Source: Patescibacteria group bacterium
Lineage (GTDB): Bacteria > Patescibacteriota > Minisyncoccia > Phycocordibacterales > UBA9973
Reading direction: 5' to 3'
Length of the DNA stretch: 11,415 nt
Assembly: GCA_018813625.1 (NCBI GenBank)
Contig: JAHJBA010000054.1
Location: forward strand, 1-11,415
Below the pieces are notes generated by a model. It did not search any database. It was not told the origin of the DNA and worked only from the letters and a program-made list of their open reading frames with translations. Below are positions 5,460 through 11,415 of the stretch, in pieces. The translations under genes and the position numbers were made by a program. The first letter of the stretch is position 1; each line of letters starts with the position of its first letter.

Positions 5460-6994
5460 CTAGGCAACTTTCGGCCTGTATTGAATTGCCTCTAAAATAT
5501 GATTTGAGCTTATTTCCTCTGAATTTTCTAAATCAGCGATAGTCCGAGCAATTTTGATCACCCTGTGATATGCACGAGCGGAAAGCCCTAACTTTTCTGC
5601 ACTCTCATCAAGCAAATTTCTTACGTCTTCCTGTATTTTTACTATATCTGACAAATCTTTTACATTCATTTCACTATTTGTGTTAATATTTCTTCCAAAT
5701 TTTTCAAACCTGTTCTTCTGCAACACTCTCGCAGAGTGGACCCTTTCTTTTATCTTTTGGCTTTTTTCACCCTGTCCTTCTTCTCCAAGTTTTTTGTAAT
5801 CAATATTACCAACGGAAACCCATAAATCAATCCTATCCATGATCGGTCCCGATAATTTCCTTTTATATCTATCTAAATCAGACGGCTTGCAAATACAGGC
5901 CTTTTGTTTTGAACCAGCATTTCCACAGGGACACGGATTCATAGCCGCCACTAAAATAAAATTAGATGGAAAAATAGCTGAGCCTTTTGCCCGGGAAATA
6001 GAAACAATATTGTCTTCAAGCGGTTGTCGCAATGATTCAATAACTCTTTTCTCAAATTCAGGAAACTCATCTAAAAACAAAACCCCGCGATGGGCAAGTG
6101 TTACTTCGCCAGGCTTTGGATATGTTCCTCCCCCAATAAGTGAAACATAAGAAGAGGTGTGATGTGGTGCGCGAAAAGGAGGCGCACAAACAAGTTCTCC
6201 CTTGGTCGCTCCCGCCACTGAATGTATGCCGGTAATTTCTAAAACTTCTTCCAATCTTAGATCTGGTAAAAGACTAGAAAAGGCACGTGCAAGCATCGTT
6301 TTGCCTGTACCAGGCGGTCCATACATTGCAATATTGTGTCCACCAGCCGCAGCAATTTCAAGGCCACGCTTTGCCCCTTCTTGTCCGCGAATATCTGAAA
6401 AGTCAGCACTTCTCCTCTCTTTTTCATAATTAATCTCCGTTTTCGGCTGAGCATTAATCCTTTTATTATTTTCCTTATTCTCATCAATGTGCTCCACAAT
6501 TTCTGTAAGAGTATCCGCCCCAAAAATTTTAATACCCTCAACTAGGGCCGCCTCAACCACATTCTCTTTTGGCAAATAAACCTCTTCAAACCCCATTTTT
6601 TTTGCTTCTTGAACAAGAGGAAGTGCTCCCCTAATCGCTCGCAACGTTCCATCAAGTCCGAGCTCCCCAAAAAATATCTTTTTTTCTGGGTCAAATTTAA
6701 ATCCCCAGCAGCAATCATGTATGAAAGCGCTATGGCTAAATCAAAAAACGGCCCCTCTTTTTTAAGGTCAGCCGGTGAAAGAGAAACTATTATTTTTTGA
6801 TTTTTTGCTTTCGGGGACTGAAAGCCAGAATTTTTTATGGCTGAGCTAACCCTGTCTTTTGATTCATCCACAGCCTTATCAGGAAGCCCCACAACAGAGA
6901 AAGAGTGCAATCCACGAGATAAATCAACCTCAATGGTCACTATCTGTCCTTTTAACAAATTTACTTGCGCAGAGTAAACTTTTGCAAAGCTCAT
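5460..6994 (-). CDS. comM: ComM/YifB-family Mg-chelatase-like AAA+ ATPase, split by a 1-base frameshift
   Basis: ComM is a hexameric AAA+ helicase that promotes branch migration when incoming single-stranded DNA is integrated during natural transformation. The N-terminal domain (Val-Gly-Leu-Pro-Asp and Ile-Val-Ser-Leu-Ser-Pro-Ala-Asp-Leu-Lys-Lys-Glu-Gly) is encoded from ATG 6994. After an A7 run (minus strand, 6685-6679, codons 104-106) the frame goes wrong and stops at TAG 6544; adding one A gives Phe-Phe-Gly-Glu-Leu-Gly-Leu-Asp-Gly and a continuous protein of 511 residues, the normal family length. The second part has Walker A Gly-Pro-Pro-Gly-Thr-Gly-Lys-Thr (6320-6297), Pro-Phe-Arg-Ala-Pro-His-His, Walker B Val-Leu-Phe-Leu-Asp-Glu-Phe, the Asn-Pro-Cys-Pro-Cys-Gly ... 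Cys-Ile-Cys cysteine cluster and Ser-Gly-Pro-Ile-Met-Asp-Arg-Ile-Asp. It lies six bases after the zinc-finger gene, in one operon. Confidence 0.94.
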
Positions 6995-7000
6995 TTTGTA

Positions 7001-7360
7001 TTATTCGTTAAGATGTTTTTTACAAGTTTGTGCTGCCGCATTTGCCTCCATGCGTGTCAATTCTATGTCTTTTTTACATATCTTGCATTTTCCGAAAACT
7101 CCCTTATTGATATTCTTTAAAGCAGACAAAATATTATTCAACCTTGATTCTAACTCCCTTATCATAGAACTTCTCTCTTCAAAATCCTCAAACCTATCGG
7201 CCATGTCATTCTGATCAGATTCTGTGTAATCCCTTTCTTCCGGAGTCGCTTCCCACTCTCCTGTCTCAGGATTAAGTTTCCCCATGTCTCTCATTTGCTC
7301 GAGCAACATGTCTCTCTCTTTTTCCAATTTTTCTTTTATTTTTTTCTTATCTAATGGCAT
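7001..7360 (-). CDS. TraR/DksA-family zinc-finger transcriptional regulator
   Basis: DksA/TraR proteins bind the secondary channel of RNA polymerase and alter promoter response, often together with ppGpp. This 119-residue protein has a charged N-terminal coiled-coil region (about 1-85) and a C-terminal zinc site with Cys92-x2-Cys95 and Cys113-x2-His116, inside the family pattern Gly-x-Phe-Gly-Lys-Cys-Lys-Ile-Cys-Lys-Lys-Asp-Ile. The fourth ligand is His rather than Cys. The acidic Asp-x-x-Asp tip motif of E. coli DksA is not obvious; an Asp-Gln-Asn-Asp-Met-Ala-Asp stretch at about 49-55 matches the start of the second coiled-coil arm. It begins the operon that continues into comM. The ATG at 7360 has no clear Shine-Dalgarno sequence. 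Target genes cannot be told from the sequence. Confidence 0.9.
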   Translation of the reverse strand: MPLDKKKIKEKLEKERDMLLEQMRDMGKLNPETGEWEATPEERDYTESDQNDMADRFEDFEERSSMIRELESRLNNILSALKNINKGVFGKCKICKKDIELTRMEANAAAQTCKKHLNE

Positions 7361-7395
7361 CCCAGTACTAAAATATTATTTTTAATAATAACTTA

Positions 7396-7424
7396 AATTT
7401 ATCTTATTTTACCTTTTTTGTCCA
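7396..7424 (-). promoter_or_regulatory. Candidate promoter of the DksA-like/comM operon
   Basis: On the minus strand TGGACA (7424-7419, five of six to the -35 consensus) is followed by a 17-base spacer and TAAATT (7401-7396, four of six to the -10). The start would fall near 7389, about 28 bases before the ATG. The AT-rich context makes chance matches likely. Confidence 0.4.
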
Positions 7425-7472
7425 CCTTTCTAATTTTAGAATAATCAAAAATTTAATACGGGACAGGTACGC

Positions 7473-7486
7473 AAATGATATCATTT
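7473..7486. repeat. 14-bp palindrome between two minus-strand operons
   Basis: AAATGATATCATTT is a perfect palindrome lying 22 bases downstream of the membrane-protein stop codon and about 50 bases upstream of the candidate -35 of the DksA-like gene. It has no T-tract on the minus strand side, so it is not an intrinsic terminator. It could be an operator, or chance in AT-rich DNA. Confidence 0.35.
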
Positions 7487-7508
7487 TTAATTTAAATGGC
7501 AAACAATA

Positions 7509-8357
7509 TTATTTTTTTATTTGGCTTCCAGCTAATCGAGGCTTTACTTCATGTACCACCGGTAGAGAGTTTGTAATAATAACAGAATTTTCATCCGCAA
7601 AGACATACATTAAAACAATCTTCCCGTCTTTATCGTATAAAATACGAGCATTTTTGTTTTCAACAATACCATCTTCAAAATCTTTTGTAAGTAAATAATT
7701 AGTATCGGCATTTATTTCTACAGCAAAAAAACCATGCAAATCGTAAAATATTTTATTTTCCCAAGCCTTTATGCTTTCAAAAACATCCACAAAGGATCGA
7801 ACTTTCAATAAGATAAATAAATCTTGAGTATCATTTTTTACGACCCCAAATAAAAAGTTGTCACTCACAAAAACATTCTGCCCTGGAACAAAGCTACTTT
7901 TTATAAGAGAAATGAATTCCCTTAACAGAACTGGTTTTTTGTTATTAGTAAGATAAATTCCTTCAACTCCGCCAATTTTTATATTAGCTGCATTCACCTC
8001 GTTCAGAACAGTCTGGGATATCTTGTCTTTACTGAGACCTCCAATTTCTAAAAATTTACTTTGGTCAGTAAAAATTATTGGGATAAATTGCGGTCCTACT
8101 GAAACTGTAGAAATTTTTTCTTTAAAAACTGCCCAGATAATCAAAACAAGAACTGAAATAAATATAAGTGCAACACTAATGAACATAAATAATTTATTTT
8201 TTTGCGATTCTGGAGATAAGTTTTTTTTCTGCGCTTCCTCTTCTTCCTGTTCGTGAATTAGCTTCTTTATAACCCCACCTTTACCACTCTCAATAACCTT
8301 GGCCATGTCTTCGGCATAAGTTTTTATATTCGTATTTTTTGGTTTAATTTCTTCCAT
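7509..8357 (-). CDS. Single-pass membrane protein of unknown function, downstream of pnp
   Basis: The 282-residue protein has a charged N-terminal cytoplasmic segment (about 1-54, with an Asp-Met-Ala-Lys-Val-Ile-Glu helix, Lys-Gly-Gly-Val-Ile-Lys-Lys and a Glu-rich stretch), one transmembrane helix at about 56-78, and an outside domain of about 200 residues that looks like mixed alpha/beta. No cysteines, catalytic motif or lipobox are visible. I do not recognise a domain; proteins of this layout are frequent in Patescibacteria next to housekeeping genes. It starts eight bases after the pnp stop codon with no promoter or terminator between, so it is translated from the pnp message. That link is the only functional hint, and co-transcription need not mean a role in RNA decay. 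Confidence 0.85.
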   Translation of the reverse strand: MEEIKPKNTNIKTYAEDMAKVIESGKGGVIKKLIHEQEEEEAQKKNLSPESQKNKLFMFISVALIFISVLVLIIWAVFKEKISTVSVGPQFIPIIFTDQSKFLEIGGLSKDKISQTVLNEVNAANIKIGGVEGIYLTNNKKPVLLREFISLIKSSFVPGQNVFVSDNFLFGVVKNDTQDLFILLKVRSFVDVFESIKAWENKIFYDLHGFFAVEINADTNYLLTKDFEDGIVENKNARILYDKDGKIVLMYVFADENSVIITNSLPVVHEVKPRLAGSQIKK

Positions 8358-8365
8358 CCCGTTTT

Positions 8366-10480
8366 TTAATTCTTCGGTTTGAAAAAATTCTTGTCCGCTT
8401 CTTTGATAGATAAACCTATTCTACCTTTTTCTTTGTCTACATTTATGACTCTCACCGGCACGATCATACCTTCCTTTAGTATATCGCTAACTTGTTCTAC
8501 ACGGAAGGGTGCAATTTCAGAGACGTGTACCATCCCATCGGTAAACGCATTAAGTTTCACAAATGCCCCAAAGTCCGCAATCTTTACCACTTCTCCTTTC
8601 AGGGTTTCACCAGGCACAAACTCATGCGTCATATCCTCAACCATTTTTTTTGCCGCTTCGGCAGAACCGTTCTTGCCAGTTAGATACACAGTGCCATCAT
8701 CTTCAATGGTCACCTCAGCCCCTGTCTTTTCTTTAATATCTTTTATTGTTTTTCCTCCACTACCTATAACCATACCTATCTGATCTGGATTAATTTTTAT
8801 AATCAAAATTTTTGGCGCATTCGGAGAAATTTCCTGGCGTGGTGCAGGAAGTTCTTTTTCTATGCTATCGAGTATTTTAAAGCGAGCAGTCTTTGCTTGT
8901 ATCATGGCCTCTCCCAATATCTTTACCGGCACACCATCCATTTTTACATCAAGTTGAATCGCAGTAATTCCCTCTCTTGTTCCAGCAACCTTAAAGTCCA
9001 TATCACCATGATGATCCTCTGGTCCTTGAATATCGGTTAATATCTTATATTTATCGTCGCTTTCATACATAAGCCCCATGGCTATACCAGCAACTGGAGC
9101 CTTGATCGGTACTCCGCCATCCATCAACGCAATTGTCCCAGCACAGATGGAAGCTTGAGAAGTAGAGCCGTTGGAAGCCATCGATTCTGAAACTATACGC
9201 ATGGTGTACGGAAATTCTTCTTTGGACGGCAAAACCATAGCTAATGCTTTTTCAGCAAGCGCTCCGTGTCCTATTTCTCTGCGATTTGTAAATCCTGTAC
9301 GGCCAACTTCTCCAGAAGAAAATGGGGGGAAATTATAATGGTGCATAAATCTTTTCTCGAATTTAATTTCCATTCCTTCTGTTAAATATTTATCTTCGGG
9401 TCCTCCCAACGTAAGCACAGACAGGACATGAGTCCCTCCACGATAAAATATTCCGGAACCATGGATGATGCTCGAAATTCCTCCAGCCTGAGCCAAAAGA
9501 TCACGTACTTCATCCATCTTTCTGCCATCTGCACGTTTGTTCTCATTTATTGCTTTTTCATGAAGAATATCGTTCTCGGTATTGTCAAACAAATCATCTT
9601 CCAAAGAAAAATCTTCCTTGTCAGTAAATTTTTCTTTAACCAAATCATTCCAAATACCATGAAGTTCATCTATTTTTTCTTTTCCTGCTCCGGCAAAAAG
9701 GGCTTCCTCCATCTTTGGTAAAATATTTTCGTTAAATAAGGCTACAGATTCCGGACTGATAACTTCTTCTTCCATCTTTGTTTTTTCCTTACCAATTTCT
9801 TTTGCTATGTTTTTTTGAAATTCTTCCAGTCTAGAAATTTCAGCACTCGCCCTTTGAAGCGCTTCTTCTATCTCTTCCTCTTTCACTTGTCTAGCTGAAG
9901 CCTCAATCATATTAATACTTCCTTCCTTTCCGCAAACCGTAAGGTCAAATTTATATGGATACTCTTCCTCGCGCATTTTTGAAGACGGATTTACCTTCAA
10001 GGTTTCATCATCGTATTTTCCGATACGTACAGCTCCTACCGGTCCACGCCAAGGAATATTAGAAACAAGAAGGGCTAAAGATGCTGCATTTATCGCAAGC
10101 ATTCCTGGGTCATTATCATCAACAGAAATTACGGTTATCATAACCTGCACCGCATTTTTTAACTTCTGATCAAAAAGTGGACGAATAGTCCTGTCAATAA
10201 CTCTACTGGCAAGAATCGCTTCCATGGAAGGCCTTCCTTCACGACGTGTAAAGCGCGATCCTAAAATCTTTCCAGCCGCATAGAATTTTTCCATATAGTC
10301 CACCGTAAGATTAAAAAATCCTAGGCCTTTCTGTTTTTCCTTAGACATACAGGCAGTTGCCAATACTATTGTTTCGCCATATTTCAACATAACCGAGCCC
10401 TGTGCTTGCTCTGTTAAATCAGTAAAAATAGCGGTTAATGTTTTACCACCAATCTCAATTGAATACTCTTTTTTTTGCAT
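8366..10480 (-). CDS. pnp: Polyribonucleotide nucleotidyltransferase (PNPase)
   Basis: PNPase is a ring-shaped trimer that degrades RNA 3' to 5' by phosphorolysis, releasing nucleoside diphosphates, and can add heteropolymeric tails in reverse. The 704-residue protein is full length. Domains in order: first RNase PH-like domain (about 1-220) with Phe-Thr-Arg-Arg-Glu-Gly-Arg-Pro at 77-84, an all-helical linker, a second RNase PH-like domain (about 310-550) with the catalytic aspartates in Glu-Asp-His-His-Gly-Asp-Met-Asp (Asp489 and Asp495, matching E. coli Asp486 and Asp492), a KH domain with Gly-Ser-Gly-Gly-Lys (573-577), and a C-terminal S1 domain (about 620-694). The ATG at 10480 gives the usual N terminus; a GGAGGGGAG lies 13 or more bases upstream, farther than usual. 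There is no rpsO (S15) gene upstream, unlike the common rpsO-pnp order. With RNase Y it supplies the two main steps of mRNA decay. Confidence 0.98.
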   Translation of the reverse strand: MQKKEYSIEIGGKTLTAIFTDLTEQAQGSVMLKYGETIVLATACMSKEKQKGLGFFNLTVDYMEKFYAAGKILGSRFTRREGRPSMEAILASRVIDRTIRPLFDQKLKNAVQVMITVISVDDNDPGMLAINAASLALLVSNIPWRGPVGAVRIGKYDDETLKVNPSSKMREEEYPYKFDLTVCGKEGSINMIEASARQVKEEEIEEALQRASAEISRLEEFQKNIAKEIGKEKTKMEEEVISPESVALFNENILPKMEEALFAGAGKEKIDELHGIWNDLVKEKFTDKEDFSLEDDLFDNTENDILHEKAINENKRADGRKMDEVRDLLAQAGGISSIIHGSGIFYRGGTHVLSVLTLGGPEDKYLTEGMEIKFEKRFMHHYNFPPFSSGEVGRTGFTNRREIGHGALAEKALAMVLPSKEEFPYTMRIVSESMASNGSTSQASICAGTIALMDGGVPIKAPVAGIAMGLMYESDDKYKILTDIQGPEDHHGDMDFKVAGTREGITAIQLDVKMDGVPVKILGEAMIQAKTARFKILDSIEKELPAPRQEISPNAPKILIIKINPDQIGMVIGSGGKTIKDIKEKTGAEVTIEDDGTVYLTGKNGSAEAAKKMVEDMTHEFVPGETLKGEVVKIADFGAFVKLNAFTDGMVHVSEIAPFRVEQVSDILKEGMIVPVRVINVDKEKGRIGLSIKEADKNFFKPKN

Positions 10481-10570
10481 ATTATATTTTAGCTCCCCTC
10501 CAGACTGTAATATTGTTCTTTAACGAACACTACTATCTGTCTAGAGATGAACCTGATTAAACTATTAAAT

Positions 10571-10597
10571 ATCCGCCTATGGCAGATCCTGATTATA
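10571..10597 (-). promoter_or_regulatory. Candidate pnp promoter with a 5'-end hairpin
   Basis: On the minus strand a perfect TATAAT lies at 10597-10592, with no convincing -35; the -35 region falls close to the terminator of the NYN gene. The predicted start near 10585 is within a seven-pair hairpin ATCTGCC-ATA-GGCGGAT (10587-10571, one G-U pair). The transcript would thus begin inside or at a stem-loop and have a leader of about 105 bases. A second small hairpin TGTTC-N6-GAACA spans 10514-10529. Confidence 0.5.
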
Positions 10598-10617
10598 TTA
10601 GCAATTATCGAGACAAA

Positions 10618-10654
10618 AAGCAAAAAAATCCCCCTAATGGGGATTTTTTTGCTT
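10618..10654 (-). terminator. Terminator of the NYN-domain gene
   Basis: A perfect 16-pair stem (10618-10633 with 10639-10654) has a CCCC/GGGG core, A7/T7 flanks and a five-base loop. It starts five bases after the stop codon of the NYN gene, read on the minus strand, and insulates pnp from it. The core ATCCCC/GGGGAT with flanking A/T tracts is nearly the same as in the terminator at 941-976. Confidence 0.93.
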
Positions 10655-10659
10655 CACAA

Positions 10660-11157
10660 TTAAAGTAGAAATTTTTTAGGACTTTCAGATAAGTCCACAA
10701 AATCATCCGCTACCTCACGAAGCTTGGAAGAAGTTGACTTTCCAAAAGAAATTACCTCCACCTGAGTCATGGTCTGTAAGTATTGAACAAGTGGCACAAA
10801 ATCCCCGTCCCCAGACACCAAAACAATAGTATCTAAGCGTGGAGCCGTTTTGATTGCATCAACCGCAAGGCCAACATCCCAGTCCGCTTTTTTGGTTCCA
10901 GTATGAAAAATTTGTAAATCTTTTGTCTTGGTTTCAATGCCAAGTTTTGTCAGCGCCTCAAAAAAATGCTTCTCCTCGCCCGTTTCTGTTGTAATAACAT
11001 AGGCAACAGCGTGAACAAGCTTCCTGCCCGCAACTGCTTCTTTTAAAACTGCGCCAAAATTTACCCTTGCTTTATATAAATTACGAGCTGAGTGGTATAA
11101 ATTTTGTGTATCAATAAAAACACCGACCCTTTGTTCTTTGTGTTTAATTACTGTCAT
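10660..11157 (-). CDS. NYN-domain (LabA/DUF88-type, PIN-like) protein, probable nuclease
   Basis: NYN domains are PIN-fold, metal-dependent ribonuclease-like modules. This 165-residue protein is a stand-alone NYN domain. The acidic residues expected to bind metal are all present: Asp16 in Val-Phe-Ile-Asp-Thr-Gln-Asn-Leu, Asp92/Asp94 and Asp100 in Ala-Asp-Trp-Asp-Val-Gly-Leu-Ala-Val-Asp-Ala, and Asp117/Asp119 in Val-Ser-Gly-Asp-Gly-Asp-Phe-Val-Pro-Leu. The C-terminal half carries the family's Val-Glu-Val-Ile-Ser-Phe-Gly strand and a helix with Ser-Ser-Lys-Leu. No extra RNA-binding (OST-HTH) domain is attached. RNA cleavage is known for some family members, but not all have shown activity, so the substrate is open. 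It is a monocistronic unit with its own terminator; a palindrome and extended -10 lie upstream. No SD precedes the ATG. Confidence 0.92.
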   Translation of the reverse strand: MTVIKHKEQRVGVFIDTQNLYHSARNLYKARVNFGAVLKEAVAGRKLVHAVAYVITTETGEEKHFFEALTKLGIETKTKDLQIFHTGTKKADWDVGLAVDAIKTAPRLDTIVLVSGDGDFVPLVQYLQTMTQVEVISFGKSTSSKLREVADDFVDLSESPKKFLL

Positions 11158-11203
11158 AAATATATAAAATAAACATTTATTTAATAAATCGACCTATTTA
11201 TGT

Positions 11204-11229
11204 AGTATAGCATGTCCTTTAAAGGACAT
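11204..11229 (-). promoter_or_regulatory. Extended -10 promoter with an 18-bp palindromic operator candidate
   Basis: On the minus strand TGCTATACT (11212-11204) is an extended -10 that would start transcription near 11197, about 40 bases before the NYN gene's ATG. Directly upstream and sharing one base with it is ATGTCCTTTAAAGGACAT (11212-11229), a perfect 18-bp palindrome occupying the spacer and the -35 region. No T-tract follows on either strand, so it is unlikely to be a terminator. The position is where a dimeric repressor would block polymerase; the regulator is unknown. Confidence 0.6.
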
Positions 11230-11264
11230 AGCCATAAAAATATTTATTCACAGTTACTAAAAAT

Positions 11265-11292
11265 TTGACTTAATGTTTTGTTGCTTTAAAAT
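11265..11292 (+). promoter_or_regulatory. Candidate plus-strand promoter at the right edge
   Basis: TTGACT (11265-11270), a 16-base spacer and TAAAAT (11287-11292) suggest a promoter reading out of the window, divergent from the NYN gene. The transcript would start near 11299. An ATG at 11411 could begin the next gene, but only five bases of it are visible. Confidence 0.4.
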
Positions 11293-11298
11293 ATATAC

Positions 11299-11415
11299 AT
11301 ACCGTATTTTGATATGGTTAAAAATAAAAATCAAAAAACAAGGTCGGTTGCAGAAGTTTAATTCTCTTCTAAAAGGGCATTAGACTTTTATTGGTTTTGA
11401 TTTTTAAAACATGAA
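11299..11415 (+). other. Leader-like stretch with nested inverted repeats, no gene seen
   Basis: Downstream of the candidate promoter there is a 12-pair inverted repeat (11325-11336 with 11395-11406, TAAAAATCAAAA type) enclosing about 58 bases, with small inner stems AGAAG/CTTCT and TAAAAG/CTTTTA. It may be a structured 5' leader of a gene beyond the edge or a small RNA; the arms are AT-only apart from one C/G, so chance is a real alternative. Confidence 0.25.

Noticed and set aside
5460..6544. comM as two separate functional genes
   Set aside because: The pieces cover one continuous family alignment, the break falls within a conserved strand, and the second piece has no credible start of its own (a TTG with no ribosome binding site).
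8379..8783. A 134-codon plus-strand open frame opposite the 3' part of pnp
   Set aside because: It is antisense to the KH and S1 domains of PNPase, with no ribosome binding site or recognisable motif.
1..11415. UGA recoding (as in some Patescibacteria where UGA means glycine)
   Set aside because: No intact gene ends in TGA, which is suggestive, but none has an in-frame TGA either, glycines are encoded by GGN at conserved sites, and the TGA at 1451 lies in the wrong frame after a frameshift. With a dozen genes, lack of TGA stops is explained by AT-rich TAA preference.
1..11415. Defence system, prophage, insertion sequence or CRISPR array
   Set aside because: No transposase, integrase, terminal repeats, target duplications, spaced direct repeats or toxin-antitoxin pair were seen; the NYN protein is the only nuclease-like accessory gene and stands alone.

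Overview
The window is AT-rich and compact, and carries about a dozen protein genes with no rRNA, tRNA, CRISPR array or mobile element that I can see. Gene content and style suggest a bacterium of the Candidate Phyla Radiation (Patescibacteria, probably Parcubacteria-like). The signs are very short intergenic gaps, small membrane-anchored hypothetical proteins, a trigger factor beside clpP, RNase Y, a short TraR/DksA-type zinc-finger protein with a C-C-C-H site, and a NYN (LabA-like) nuclease. This lineage call is inference from gene content; I could not run a phylogeny. All intact genes end in TAA or TAG, none in TGA, yet no gene reads through an in-frame TGA, so the standard bacterial code fits.

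Layout. On the + strand: a secreted or periplasmic coiled-coil protein whose 5' end is cut by the window edge (1-678), a small single-pass membrane protein (703-933) and a terminator. Then come trigger factor (1016-2111, frameshifted), clpP (2165-2758), a 220-base leader and rny (2980-4512), and further on an HU-type nucleoid protein (5089-5361). On the - strand, from the right edge inward: a NYN-domain protein (11157-10660), pnp (10480-8366) with a downstream membrane protein of unknown function (8357-7509), a DksA/TraR-like zinc-finger gene (7360-7001) running into comM (6994-5460, frameshifted), and a small HAD-like protein (4884-4549). The convergent pairs rny/HAD and HU/comM share a terminator between them.

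How the genes fit together. Most are core housekeeping: nascent-chain folding and proteolysis (Tig, ClpP), mRNA turnover (RNase Y endonuclease and PNPase 3' exonuclease, the two main arms of a Gram-positive-style degradation system), nucleoid structure (HU), transcriptional control (DksA/TraR-like) and DNA uptake and recombination (ComM). There is no obvious defence island or novel multi-gene system.

Points worth a second look are: (a) a trigger factor that appears to lack its PPIase domain and has a short His/Cys cluster in its place; (b) two single-base frameshifts, in tig and comM, both at A homopolymers; (c) an 18-bp perfect palindrome against an extended -10 element upstream of the NYN gene; (d) a hairpin at the predicted 5' end of the pnp transcript; (e) a hairpin that covers the rny start codon; (f) two TTCGA...CTCAGG elements beside the HU/comM terminator.
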